64,000 bases of DNA from Rhizobium sp. CG5 (GCF_023701945.1 NZ_JABAEF010000009.1:62001-126000); one strand, 5' to 3'; shown: positions 25,589-34,107, counted from the first letter of the stretch. The notes: generated by a model not told the origin, from the letters alone. Translations and numbers: made by a program.

Positions 25589-26629
25589 TTAGAGAGTGTC
25601 CTTAGCGGCCAGTAACGGCGCAGCGCAGGACTGGCGCAGAATGATCTCCGTTGGAATATGGATGGAACGGACGTCGCTACCGATCCTGCCGTCGATCCGA
25701 TGCAGGAGCAGGTCGACGGCCTGCTGTCCCAGGGCGGTCAGATCCCAGCGAATTGTTGTGATCGGTGGCTCGTTCGACTGTGCAATCTCGGTGTCTCCAA
25801 AACTGATCAGCGAAATGTCCCTGGGGATGTTCAGGCCGCGATCGCGGATTGCTCTGAGCGTTCCGGACAGCGCCTGGCTCCCGGGCGCCAGGATGGCTGT
25901 CGGCGGCTCCGGGCTGTCCAACATGGCAAGCGTTGCGGCATAGGCCTCATTGCTGGTCCGGCATTCCGGACGAATGGAGCAGTGTGCGAAATCGAGGCCA
26001 GATTCCTCATAGGCCTTCTGCATTCCCGCAACACGTTCAAGGCCGGGGCGCAGATGGCCTGCGGCGGTCAGCAGACCAATGCGCCGGTGGCCGAGACCGA
26101 TGAGATAGCGGGCAGCCGCATGCGTCCCCGCCCGATGATCGACCATGACGCTGTCCGTGCCGGCTGGCGCTTGCCGATCGAGCACCACCACCGGCGTGTC
26201 GAGACGCTCCAGTGACTGGGCGAGGTCGGGATGCGTCTCTTCGCCGAAACAGAGGATGGCTCCGTCGACCCGCCGTTCACGCAGGAGCGTGAGAAGTTCC
26301 TGCTCCCGGCGTGCATCCTCCCGCGTGCTGGCCATCAGCAGCGTATAGCCCAACTGCGCGAGCCTTGCCTCCGCTGCGGCGACAACATGCACGTAGAGAA
26401 GATTGACGAAATCGCCGACAAAAAAGCCGATCAGGCGCGTCGCCTCCGACGACCCCGGTTGCGCCCGTCCGTGCGGTTGGTAGTCAAGCTCCCTGACCGA
26501 TGCGAGAACACGCTTGCGCAGGGCATCGCTGACCCTTGCGCAAGGGCGCGACCTTGAAGAAGCGGCGACATCGCTCGGCGCCAGCGGTTGGCGAACCTTC
26601 AGAGCTTTGGAAACCGTGCTTGTCGACAA
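25589..26629 (-). CDS. LacI-family regulator with an apparently damaged DNA-binding domain
   Basis: Residues about 65-346 are a normal LacI/GalR periplasmic-binding-type effector domain (RLIGFFVGDFVNLLYVHVV, GAILCF, VVLDRQAP, LGHRRIGLLTAAG, ISLISFGDTE). The N-terminus is abnormal. The only start in frame is TTG at 26629, inside the recognition helix (STSTVSKAL), and a TAA lies in frame about eight codons upstream. The expected VIDVARHAGI segment is split between two frames, as if about eight bases were lost near 26641. About 20 residues of unrelated sequence also sit between STVSKAL and RVSDALRKRV. DNA binding is therefore doubtful. A strong hairpin lies upstream, at 26765-26789. Confidence 0.75.
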   Translation of the reverse strand: MSTSTVSKALKVRQPLAPSDVAASSRSRPCARVSDALRKRVLASVRELDYQPHGRAQPGSSEATRLIGFFVGDFVNLLYVHVVAAAEARLAQLGYTLLMASTREDARREQELLTLLRERRVDGAILCFGEETHPDLAQSLERLDTPVVVLDRQAPAGTDSVMVDHRAGTHAAARYLIGLGHRRIGLLTAAGHLRPGLERVAGMQKAYEESGLDFAHCSIRPECRTSNEAYAATLAMLDSPEPPTAILAPGSQALSGTLRAIRDRGLNIPRDISLISFGDTEIAQSNEPPITTIRWDLTALGQQAVDLLLHRIDGRIGSDVRSIHIPTEIILRQSCAAPLLAAKDTL

Positions 26630-26764
26630 GGCGATTCCTGCGTGGGTCGATTACTGGGGCGGGGATGTGAATCACGACTGGCAGTGGTGGCGCTTGCAGA
26701 TGGCCTATTTTCTGGAAAAATGGCTGGCTGAGGAAGCCTGTTGCGGTCGAACAGCCGATCTGTC

Positions 26765-26789
26765 CGGCGGCTCCGCAGCGGAGCCGCCG
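26765..26789. terminator. Strong GC hairpin downstream of the 1-Cys peroxiredoxin gene
   Basis: CGGCGGCTCCG and CGGAGCCGCCG form a perfect 11-bp stem around a CAG loop. It lies 15 bases beyond the stop of the leftward peroxiredoxin gene. There is no T-tract, so it may act as an mRNA 3' end or a Rho-assisted terminator. Confidence 0.5.
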
Positions 26790-26803
26790 TGTCGTCCGAT
26801 ACT

Positions 26804-27463
26804 TCAGGCAGATGGTTGCTTGGTCTTGCGGAGGTAGGGAAGCACCGTCTCATAGCTTCCAAAACGAGTGATTGCATCCTCGTTTGACACCGCGGCGGTG
26901 ATGATGACATCGTCGCCCTGCTGCCAGTTGGCAGGCGTCGCGACCTGGTGCTTGCTGGTCAGTTGAATGGAATCGATGGCCCGCAGGATTTCATGGAAAT
27001 TTCGGCCGGTCGTCATCGGATAGGTGAGGATCAGCTTGATCTTCTTGTCGGGTCCGATGATGAAGACGGAACGGACGGTCGCATTGTCGGCAGGCGTGCG
27101 GCCCTCAGAACTTTCGCCGGCGCTGGCAGGCAGCATGTCATACAGTTTGGCGACCTTCAGTTCCTTATCGCCGATCAGCGGATATTCGACATCAAAGCCG
27201 GTTGCAACCTTGATATCCTGCTTCCATTTGCCATGGCTTTCCACTGGATCGACGGAAATTCCGATAATCTTTGCGCCCCGCTTCAGGAATTCCTTCTCCA
27301 GTCCTGCCATGGCGCCCAATTCTGTCGTGCAGACCGGGGTGAAGTTTTTCGGATGTGAAAACAGGACGGCCCAACCGTCGCCGATCCATTCATGAAAGCT
27401 GATCGGCCCGATCGTGGTGTCTGCCGTGAAGTCCGGGGCAATGTCGTTGATACGCAGGCTCAT
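26804..27463 (-). CDS. 1-Cys peroxiredoxin (Prx6-type AhpC/TSA)
   Basis: The 219-residue protein has the Prx6 layout: DIAPDFTADTTIG, the active-site block HPKNFTPVCTTELG with peroxidatic cysteine near residue 45, SVDPVESHGKW, DNATVRSVFIIGPDKKIK, TTGRNFHEILRAIDSIQLT and a C-terminal extension ending GSYETVLPYLRKTKQPSA. No resolving cysteine is seen at the 2-Cys position. It reduces peroxides in the cytoplasm. ATG 27463 is chosen because AGAGGTGG lies at good distance; a GTG at 27475 is in frame upstream. Operator site D is 106 bases upstream, so it may belong to the sulfur regulon. Confidence 0.93.
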   Translation of the reverse strand: MSLRINDIAPDFTADTTIGPISFHEWIGDGWAVLFSHPKNFTPVCTTELGAMAGLEKEFLKRGAKIIGISVDPVESHGKWKQDIKVATGFDVEYPLIGDKELKVAKLYDMLPASAGESSEGRTPADNATVRSVFIIGPDKKIKLILTYPMTTGRNFHEILRAIDSIQLTSKHQVATPANWQQGDDVIITAAVSNEDAITRFGSYETVLPYLRKTKQPSA

Positions 27464-27807
27464 TGTCTCATCCACCTCTCTGTTGGCGATGCTACCTGCG
27501 AGATGCTACTCCCTAGGCTCATCGTGAAATCCGGCCAAAAAATAGCCCTTGCTTTCGGGATGTCAATTTCTATTATTTTAGTAGAGAATTAGCTCGTCAT
27601 GGCTGTCCCCATCCGTTCGTCTGATGCTACTCCGCATGGTTCGACACGGGAAAGGAACCGATGCATCACGCTCGTCCGCGATCCCTTTTGAGGGACGTCT
27701 TGCGGCCAGTCAGGCAAACGTGTTCCTACCGGTCGATGTCGTGGCTGGCGAGCTTCGGCGCCGGCCGGTCGTCGGTGCATAAGTGAATCCTGCCGAAATA
27801 TCGCCTT
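27464..27807. other. Intergenic region upstream of the peroxiredoxin gene
   Basis: This region of 344 bases holds the leftward peroxiredoxin promoter with operator site D. The remainder, next to the end of the upstream leftward monooxygenase gene, shows no gene I can support. Confidence 0.6.
27569..27585. promoter_or_regulatory. Putative sulfur-regulon operator site D
   Basis: TCTATTATTTTAGTAGA matches TCTAT-N7-ATAGA with one mismatch (GTAGA in the right arm) and sits in an AT-rich patch 106 bases upstream of the 1-Cys peroxiredoxin start. Confidence 0.5.
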
Positions 27808-29151
27808 TCAATGATCGGCTGCATCGTTTCTGAAGAAACGATTGCCGGGCCGGGGTAGTCCGAGATGTTCGCGCAGGGTCGTGCCCTCGTAGTCGCGCCT
27901 GAACAGCCCCCGCCTTTGCAGCTCCGGCACCAGTTTCTCGGCCACATCGATCAATCCCTGCGGAAGATAGGGGAATACGATGTTGAAGCCGTCGCTGCCG
28001 TTCTCGAAAAGCCATGTCTCCATTTGATCGGCGATCGTGGCCGGCGTGCCGACGAAGGCGAGCCCCGAATATCCGCCATATCGCTGCGCAAGCTGCCGCA
28101 CGGTCGGGCCCTCCCGCTCCGCCAGCCGCAGAACATGCGCACGTCCCGTCTTGCTGGCATTTGTATCAGGTATGTCGCGCGGCAAGGGCGCGTCGGGATC
28201 GAACCCGGAGGCGTCGTGGCCCAACGCGATGGACAGCGAGGCGATGGCGCTCTCGTAATGCACCAGGCTGTCAAGATAAGCGCGTTTGGCCTTCGCTTCC
28301 TCGACGGTATCGCCAACGACCACAAAGGCGCCCGGCAACACTTTCAGATGGTCGCGGTCGCGACCGATCTTTTCCATGCGGCCTTTGACATCGGCATAGA
28401 AATTTTTGCCTGCCTCCAGGTCCGGTGAGGATGCGAAGATCACCTCCGCCGTTTCGGCCGCAAGCTGGCGCCCCGGTTCGGATGCTCCGGCTTGAACGAT
28501 AACCGGCCAACCCTGCGGCGGACGCGCGATGTTGAGCGGACCACGCACCGACAGATGCGCGCCCTTATGGTTCAGCACATGTAGTTTTTCCGGGTCGAAA
28601 TAGAAGCCGGACGCTGTGTCACGAATGAAGGCATCATCGGCAAAGCTGTCCCACAGTCCGGTGACGACGTCGTAGAATTCGTGGGCGCGACGGTAGCGTT
28701 CGGCATGCTCGATATGATCCTCAAGGCCGAAGTTCAACGCCGCATCGGGATTTGATGTCGTGACAATGTTCCAGCCTGCGCGCCCCTCACTGATGTGGTC
28801 GAGCGACGCGAAGCGCCGGGCAATGTGGTAGGGTTCGTCGAAGGTGGTGGAAGCTGTTGCCACAAGGCCGATCCGGCTGGTCGTCGTCGCCAAGGCCGAC
28901 AGCAGCGTGAACGGCTCGAAGGATGTCACCGTATGGCTACGCCGTAGCGCCTCGATCGGCATGTTGAGGACCGCCAGGTGATCGGCCATGAAGAACGCGT
29001 CGAATTTCGCCCGCTCCAGCGTTTGCGCGAAGCCCGTGAGATGGCGGAAATTGAAGTTGGCATCCGGATAGGAGCCGGGATAGCGCCAGGCCGCCGTGTG
29101 AAGGCTGACCGGGCGCATGAAGGCACCGAGATGAAGCTGGCGGGCTGTCAT
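27808..29151 (-). CDS. NtaA/DszA-family FMNH2-dependent monooxygenase
   Basis: A 447-residue LLM-class enzyme. Family segments are LERAKFDAFFMADHLAV, FEPFTLLSALATTTSRIGLVATASTTFDEPYHIARRFASLDHISEGRAGWNIVTT, PVIVQAGASEPGRQLAAETAEVIFA, FVGTPATIADQMETWL and ELQRRGLFRRDYEGTTLREHLGL. It should use FMNH2 and O2 on a sulfur- or nitrogen-containing substrate; the sequence does not identify it. ATG 29151 aligns with the start of related proteins, and a GTG 30 bases upstream is possible. It closely resembles the enzyme at 56816-58168, especially in the C-terminal half. It lies downstream of the carbonic anhydrase locus on the same strand. Confidence 0.92.
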   Translation of the reverse strand: MTARQLHLGAFMRPVSLHTAAWRYPGSYPDANFNFRHLTGFAQTLERAKFDAFFMADHLAVLNMPIEALRRSHTVTSFEPFTLLSALATTTSRIGLVATASTTFDEPYHIARRFASLDHISEGRAGWNIVTTSNPDAALNFGLEDHIEHAERYRRAHEFYDVVTGLWDSFADDAFIRDTASGFYFDPEKLHVLNHKGAHLSVRGPLNIARPPQGWPVIVQAGASEPGRQLAAETAEVIFASSPDLEAGKNFYADVKGRMEKIGRDRDHLKVLPGAFVVVGDTVEEAKAKRAYLDSLVHYESAIASLSIALGHDASGFDPDAPLPRDIPDTNASKTGRAHVLRLAEREGPTVRQLAQRYGGYSGLAFVGTPATIADQMETWLFENGSDGFNIVFPYLPQGLIDVAEKLVPELQRRGLFRRDYEGTTLREHLGLPRPGNRFFRNDAADH

Positions 29152-29236
29152 GGACTTTGTCTTTCGAATGGACGTGTGCACTTGCAGAAGTGACGACGCT
29201 GGTAAGTTGAGAATGCGTCAACGGCCCCTTCCGCAT

Positions 29237-29259
29237 ATCCAGGCCGCGGTGGCCTGGAT
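29237..29259. other. Perfect 9-bp stem-loop between carbonic anhydrase locus and monooxygenase gene
   Basis: ATCCAGGCC and GGCCTGGAT pair perfectly around the loop GCGGT. It lies in the 143-base gap between two leftward genes and could end or attenuate the upstream transcript. There is no T-tract. Confidence 0.45.
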
Positions 29260-29294
29260 CATCCGGAACTTGGCACGACGATTTTAGCCGAGCG

Positions 29295-29893
29295 TCAGAC
29301 TATTGCCCGGCCGGCCTCTGTCGCGGTCTCGACCTCGTTGATCCGTCCCGTCTTGACGTCATAGATATAGCCGTAAATAGGAATATGCCCGGCAACGAGC
29401 GGGTGTTCACGGATGCGTCGAACATCCTGCACAACGCTGCGTTCATTGTCCGAAATCGTATGCCACTTGATGAACTGGCCGTGGGCACAGCCATTTCCAT
29501 GTTTCGGGTTACTCCAGGTCGCGCCGTCGAAGGCCGCTGTCTCAAGATTGTCCTCCAGAAGATCGCCAATGATCTCGTCGGAGAAGAGTTCCATCCCGCA
29601 ATTGGTGTGGTGGATGACGAACCACTCCTTCGTGCCGAGCAGCTTGTGGGAAATCACCAGCGAGCGGATGGCATCATCGCTGGCCCGCCCGCCCGCGTTT
29701 CGGATCACATGGGCATCGCCTTCTGAAAGGCCGGCATATTTGGCAGGATCGAGACGTGCATCCATACAGGTCAGGATGGCAAATCCGCGTGCAGGTGGCA
29801 GGGCCAGATCGCCTTTGTCGCCAAACGATGCAAGTAGTCTTCGTTAGCGCTCAGGACTTCCCTGTGGACCTGTGTCAGTGAATGCTCGGACAT
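29295..29893 (-). pseudogene. Beta-class carbonic anhydrase with a frameshift near codon 20
   Basis: The gene starts at ATG 29893 behind a perfect GGAGG site and encodes [20 protein letters not shown]. The frame then leaves the family and stops at TGA. Shifting frame at about 29831-29836 (one base missing) restores [23 protein letters not shown] and the rest of a normal beta-carbonic anhydrase. That part includes the zinc ligands in C-M-D-A-R and HHTNCGM and runs to 29295. Without the shift, translation could restart only at ATG 29765, which loses the first zinc cysteine. Either the gene is inactive or there is a sequencing error. Intact, the product would be about 199 residues, interconverting CO2 and bicarbonate. 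Confidence 0.82.
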
Positions 29894-30084
29894 GTATCCT
29901 CCAAACTGAGGGGTTCGTTCGACGTCTGTAAACCCTATCATTCCGCAGAGATCGCTTTCAGACCATTGCGTTGCCCCGCTCGGGCCAGCCAAGAACCGCC
30001 GGGGCAATGTCCCGTCGCGCTGCTTAGGAGGACCGCGATAGAAAATTGTCGTCGCGTTTTTTGGGCGCCCCTAATGTGCTATTG

Positions 30085-30101
30085 TCTATGGTATTTGTAG
30101 A
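30085..30101. promoter_or_regulatory. Putative sulfur-regulon operator site E1
   Basis: TCTATGGTATTTGTAGA fits TCTAT-N7-ATAGA with one mismatch. It is 192 bases upstream of the carbonic anhydrase ATG and may control that leftward gene. Confidence 0.5.
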
Positions 30102-30233
30102 GTAAATTCATTTCATAGATGGTTCATTCCGGAAACATTTTTACCCTACTGGCGGAGTCGGGTCTGGTTGCCGTGCAACGAGGAGCGCTGAACGCAATTT
30201 TCAATGAACTCCGAAAAATTAGAAATTCATTAC

Positions 30234-30250
30234 TCTACAAAAATGCTAGA
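30234..30250. promoter_or_regulatory. Putative sulfur-regulon operator site E2
   Basis: TCTACAAAAATGCTAGA keeps the outer arms TCTA/TAGA of the 17-bp repeat at the same spacing. It lies 64 bases upstream of the peroxiredoxin-like start at 30314. Confidence 0.5.
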
Positions 30251-30313
30251 TAATCGATGCTGACTCCGATGCAGCCGCCGTCCTGCGCCTGTGTCCCGAA
30301 GGAGGAGGCATCC

Positions 30314-30964
30314 ATGTCACTTGCCGTTGAGTTGAAGAAAACCGCAGACTCTTTAAAGGCCGCATTGCCGGCGGATATCTTTGCCGCAATCGGGCAGTCC
30401 ATTGCGGATCTGAAGGCGACCGGAATCACCAAGAGAGCTGCGTCGGTCGGGTCGATCATTCCGTTGCCGGTTATCAAGGATTTCGATGGGAACGAAGTTG
30501 ATCTCGGTACGCTTGCTGCCGATGGTCCGCTTGTGATCAGCTTTTATCGCGGCGGTTGGTGCCCTTACTGCAATGTCGAGCTGCGTGCTCTGTCCCACGC
30601 GCTCGGAGACATTGAGGCTGCGGGGGCAACTGTTGTTGCGATCACGCCCGAAAGCTCCGGCAATGCGCGCGAGACGGCCGGTAAGAATACACTCGGCTTT
30701 CCGGTTCTGATCGATGAGGGCAACCGCTATGCCCGCGAACTCGGGATTGTCTTCTCGTTGCCGGAAAAACTGCGGCCGCTCTATCGCGAGATCGGAATCG
30801 ATCTTGTGGATTGGAATGGTGACGAAAGCTATGAGCTGCCGCTCGCGGCGACCTACATCGTTGATTCAAACGGCACCGTCGTCTGGGCCTTCGTCGATGC
30901 CGATTTCACTCTGCGTACAGAGCCTGCCAACATCGCGGCTGCCCTGCGCCGTGTCCTGGCCTGA
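30314..30964 (+). CDS. Peroxiredoxin-like (AhpC/TSA redoxin) protein with CPYC motif
   Basis: The 216-residue protein has an N-terminal helical segment (LADELKK-like) and a thioredoxin-fold redoxin domain with SFYRGGWCPYCNVELRAL. The CPYC pair suggests a thiol-disulfide or peroxidase activity. The end RTEPANIAAALRRVL matches the paralogue at 7081-7758. ATG 30314 follows GGAGGAGG at good spacing; an upstream in-frame ATG at 30257 would add an unlikely Cys/Pro-rich leader. It is followed after 34 bases by metY, so the two are probably co-transcribed. It is cytoplasmic, and its role in sulfur redox protection is inferred. Confidence 0.9.
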   Translation: MSLAVELKKTADSLKAALPADIFAAIGQSIADLKATGITKRAASVGSIIPLPVIKDFDGNEVDLGTLAADGPLVISFYRGGWCPYCNVELRALSHALGDIEAAGATVVAITPESSGNARETAGKNTLGFPVLIDEGNRYARELGIVFSLPEKLRPLYREIGIDLVDWNGDESYELPLAATYIVDSNGTVVWAFVDADFTLRTEPANIAAALRRVLA

Positions 30965-30998
30965 TCACATTCAAATCCATTTCTGAAAGGGAGATATC

Positions 30999-32321
30999 AT
31001 GACATTGAAAACCACGCGCCCGGAAACGCTCGCTCTTCACGCCGGCTGGCGCGCCGATCCGGCCACCGGCGCCGTTGCGGTTCCGATCTACCAGACGACG
31101 TCGTTCCAGTTCCGCGATACCGAACACGCAGCCAATCTCTTTGCGCTGAAGGAACTGGGTAACATCTATAGCCGCATCGGCAATCCAACGGTTGATGTGC
31201 TGGAACAGCGCGTTGCTGCGATCGAGGGAGGTGTGGCAGCCCTGGCGCTTGCCTCGGGGCAGGCGGCGTCAGCTTTTGCGATCCAGAACCTTGCCAAAGC
31301 CGGCGACAACATTGTGAGCTCGACCGATCTCTATGGCGGGACTTGGAACCTGTTTGCAAACACTCTCAAGGATCAGGGGATCGAAGTCCGCTTCGTCGAT
31401 CCGACCGACCCGGAGAATTTCCGCAAGGCAACCGATGAACGGACGAGGGCCTATTATGCCGAGACGCTTCCCAATCCGAAGCTGACCGTGTTTCCTATCG
31501 CCGAGGTCGCCGCCATCGGCCGCGAGGTCGGCATTCCGCTGATCGTCGACAATACGGCGGCGCCTCTGCTTGCCCGGCCGCTCGATCACGGTGCTGCAGT
31601 CGTCGTCTATTCGACGACCAAGTATCTCGGCGGTCATGGTACCTCTATCGGCGGCTTGATCGTCGATGGGGGTAATTTCGATTGGGCAGCCCATCCCGAA
31701 CGCCAGCCGGCGCTTAACACACCGGACAAGAGCTATCATGGCGCGATCTGGACGGAAGCAGTCAAGCCGCTGGGACCGATCGCCTATATCATCAAGGCGC
31801 GTGTGACGCTGTTGCGCGATCTTGGTGCGCCGCTTTCGCCGTTCAATGCCTTTCAGATCATCCAGGGCATCGAGACGCTGCCGCTCCGGATCGAGCGCCA
31901 CGTGAAGAATGCCGATGCGGTGGCGGATTATCTCTCGACGCGGCCGGAAGTGGCGAAAGTGATCCATCCGTCCAAGCAGACCGGCCTCTGGCGAGAACGT
32001 GCCGACAAGTATCTGAAGGGCGGCTATGGAGGGCTGGTCGGCTTTGAGCTCAAAGGTGGCCTGGAGGCGGGCCGGCGTTTCATCGACAGCCTGGAACTGC
32101 TCTATCACGTCGCCAATATCGGCGACGCACGCAGCCTGGCAATCCACCCGGCCACGACCACACATTCCCAGCTTTCGGGCGAGGAGCAACTGGCCAGTGG
32201 CGTGTCACAAGGCTATGTGCGCCTGTCGGTCGGCATCGAGCATATCGATGATATTCTTGAGGACATCGAGCGCGGTCTCGATGCAGCCTCCGGGGTCGGC
32301 AGCGACCGTCAGGTTGCCTGA
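30999..32321 (+). CDS. metY: O-acetylhomoserine sulfhydrylase (MetY type)
   Basis: A 440-residue PLP enzyme of the Cys/Met metabolism family. It begins TRPETLALHAGWRADPATGAVAVPIYQTTSF and has NIYSRIGNPT, ALASGQAASAFAIQN, the PLP lysine in YSTTKYLGGHG (about residue 208), and SLAIHPATTTHSQLS with the substrate-binding arginine later in RLSVGIEHIDD. The long central segment containing NAFQIIQGIETLPLRIERH is typical of MetY rather than of cystathionine synthases or lyases. It condenses O-acetylhomoserine with sulfide to give homocysteine, the step that would fix sulfide derived from sulfonate sulfite. A GGGAGA ribosome site precedes the ATG. Confidence 0.93.
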   Translation: MTLKTTRPETLALHAGWRADPATGAVAVPIYQTTSFQFRDTEHAANLFALKELGNIYSRIGNPTVDVLEQRVAAIEGGVAALALASGQAASAFAIQNLAKAGDNIVSSTDLYGGTWNLFANTLKDQGIEVRFVDPTDPENFRKATDERTRAYYAETLPNPKLTVFPIAEVAAIGREVGIPLIVDNTAAPLLARPLDHGAAVVVYSTTKYLGGHGTSIGGLIVDGGNFDWAAHPERQPALNTPDKSYHGAIWTEAVKPLGPIAYIIKARVTLLRDLGAPLSPFNAFQIIQGIETLPLRIERHVKNADAVADYLSTRPEVAKVIHPSKQTGLWRERADKYLKGGYGGLVGFELKGGLEAGRRFIDSLELLYHVANIGDARSLAIHPATTTHSQLSGEEQLASGVSQGYVRLSVGIEHIDDILEDIERGLDAASGVGSDRQVA

Positions 32322-32596
32322 TTTCAGACCTTCGCCGGACCGCCGTGCGAGGGATGCGGCGGCTGGCTCTCTCCATTTACGGAGCTTGCGATGTCGGTCG
32401 AGCCTAGCCGGAGCGTCCGGTTCCATGTCGAGACGAGAAGACTGGAATGGCCGACCGTCATTCTGTCCGTCGAAATCAAACTGACGGAACCGACCTTTGC
32501 TGTGTGATGAGCTTACTCGCTTATCCAGGATTGCTTCGAGCAGGCCGGAGATGGCGACATTTGTGACGCCACCTCCGGCATGGTGACGTCGTGCCT

Positions 32597-32998
32597 TCAA
32601 CTGATCTGCGCCATCAGCTTCATGATGTTCATCACGCCCCAGTGGTCGGTGATGACGTCTCCCTTGACCCTCAACACGTCGATCACGTCGAACGTCACAG
32701 AGCGCTCGGTCGGCGCGACGCCAAGGAATGCTCCCTTGTGGGTGGCGACATAGATCTTGCGTGTGGTGACGAGATCGCCGTCGTTGAGCTGGAACTCAAT
32801 GGTCGCGGTCATATCGGGAAAGGCCGCTCGGAAGACATGGTACAGGTCTCTCGCGCCGTCCCTGGTGGGTGCGAAACCGGGCGAGGGCGTGTGATCCACG
32901 AAATCCGGGTGCATCAGGGCGTCGAAGGCTTCGAAGTCGCCACCGACCTGAACCTCCTCGACCAGCCTGCGGACGATCCTCTTGTTATGGTCGCTCAT
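32597..32998 (-). CDS. SnoaL-like polyketide cyclase/ester cyclase-family protein
   Basis: A 133-residue single-domain protein of the NTF2-like fold. Motifs are NKRIVRRLVEEV, FDALMHPDFVDHTPSPG, ARDLYHVFRAAFPDMTATIEFQLNDGDLVTTRKIYVATHKGAFLGV and DVLRVKGDVITDHWGVMN, typical of the SnoaL-like family, whose members are often annotated as ester cyclases. Many are of unknown function. Its start overlaps the stop of the nitroreductase gene by four bases, so the two form one leftward unit. Confidence 0.87.
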   Translation of the reverse strand: MSDHNKRIVRRLVEEVQVGGDFEAFDALMHPDFVDHTPSPGFAPTRDGARDLYHVFRAAFPDMTATIEFQLNDGDLVTTRKIYVATHKGAFLGVAPTERSVTFDVIDVLRVKGDVITDHWGVMNIMKLMAQIS

Positions 32999-33621
32999 GG
33001 TTGGTACCCATCCGTGTCGGCCAAAAAGGCGAACTTGCCGCGAAAGGCAGATTCGGTGATCGGACGGCGGGGGCTCGGCGTCTCGCGGTTGCGCAAAACC
33101 TCCGGAAGAGTCTCGGCGCTTGCCCTCTTGCCGACGGCAATGACGACCTGCATGGCATATCCGTCCGGCATTGCGATAGCCTCGGCGGCGCGTTCGGCGT
33201 CGAACCCGCCCATGGCATGGGAAGACCAGCCGTTCAGGTGAGCCTGGATCGCGAAATAGCCCCAGGCGGCGCCCGCGTCGAAGCCATAGGACGGGTTGAC
33301 GATTTCCTTGTCGGCTCCCGGCGGGATCAGCGTGGTCTTGGCGGCTACGGCGATCAGGGCCGCGGCGTTCTTCGCCCAGACTTGATTCCCTGTCCAGAGC
33401 GACGCCAGGATCGCATCAAACTCGACCTCGCCGCGGAAGCTGTACACGAAACGCCACGGTTGGGCATTGAGGCCTGACGGTGCCCAGCGCGCCGCTTCCA
33501 GCAGGCCGAGCAATTCCGGTTCCGATACCGTCTCTGCCGTGAAGGCCCGTGGCGACCAGCGGGCGGTGAAAAAATCCTCGATCGGATGATCGGCGGATCG
33601 AGAGACTGTCCGTGCATTCAT
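32995..33621 (-). CDS. Nitroreductase-family protein
   Basis: A 208-residue FMN-dependent nitroreductase-like protein. Visible features are the N-terminal FFTARWSPRAFTAETVSEPELLGLLEAARWAPSGLNAQPWRFVY segment that binds FMN, the AGAAWGYFAIQAHLNGWSSHAMGGFD core and the terminal VIAVGKRASAETLP. Such proteins reduce nitro groups, quinones or flavins with NAD(P)H. ATG 33621 is preferred over an upstream TTG. It is divergent from an HxlR-type regulator 123 bases away, a common arrangement for electrophile-induced nitroreductases. Confidence 0.9.
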   Translation of the reverse strand: MNARTVSRSADHPIEDFFTARWSPRAFTAETVSEPELLGLLEAARWAPSGLNAQPWRFVYSFRGEVEFDAILASLWTGNQVWAKNAAALIAVAAKTTLIPPGADKEIVNPSYGFDAGAAWGYFAIQAHLNGWSSHAMGGFDAERAAEAIAMPDGYAMQVVIAVGKRASAETLPEVLRNRETPSPRRPITESAFRGKFAFLADTDGYQP

Positions 33622-33744
33622 TGGCAAACCTGCTTCCTTTTTGTTACCATCTGGTTCAAACTATTTGGCGGAAGCAAACCACGCAAGAAAGGGAGCGAGA
33701 TATTACCTGGTCACCACGCCGTAACCGGGTTGATCCACAAGACC

Positions 33745-34107
33745 ATGGAAACACTGGAAAACAATCTCGAAGACTGCCCGATCCGCGACGTGCTGCATCG
33801 TGTGTCGGACCGCTGGAGCATGCTGGTGCTGCTGTATCTCGAACAGGGAACCCTGCGGTTTTCCGAGCTTCGCAGGAGCATTCCGGATATCTCGCAACGG
33901 ATGCTTTCGCAGACGGTCAGGCGGCTGGAACTGGACGGACTGGTGAAGCGAACGGTCTATCCTGTCGTTCCGCAGCGCGTGGAATACGAACTCACACCGC
34001 TCGGCGTCTCGTTGCTCGGGCCGGTCAACCTGATGAAGGCGTGGGCCGAATCCAATCACGAGGCCATACGGCAATCGCGGTCTGCGGGGCGTCCCAGCGC
34101 AAAATAA
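33745..34107 (+). CDS. HxlR-family transcriptional regulator
   Basis: A 120-residue winged-helix regulator of the HxlR family. It shows NLEDCPIRDVLHRVSDRWSMLVLLYLEQGTLRFSEL, the recognition helix region ISQRMLSQTVRRLELDGLVKR and the wing YPVVPQRVEYELTPLG. Cysteine 11 in DCPI is the position used by thiol-sensing members (HypR, YodB) to detect oxidants or quinones. ATG 33745 gives the usual family length. It is divergent from the nitroreductase gene and most likely controls that unit (inference from layout). Confidence 0.9.
   Translation: METLENNLEDCPIRDVLHRVSDRWSMLVLLYLEQGTLRFSELRRSIPDISQRMLSQTVRRLELDGLVKRTVYPVVPQRVEYELTPLGVSLLGPVNLMKAWAESNHEAIRQSRSAGRPSAK

Larger units (their letters stand above)
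29894..30313. other. Divergent promoter region with two operator-like sites
   Basis: This 420-base gap separates the leftward carbonic anhydrase locus from the rightward peroxiredoxin-like gene. It contains two TCTA-type 17-bp repeats (30085 and 30234) about 149 bases apart in AT-rich flanks. No coding sequence is visible. Confidence 0.65.

Noticed and set aside
32391..32507. A 38-codon open frame after metY
   Set aside because: It has no clear ribosome site, family or coupling; chance is the simplest explanation.
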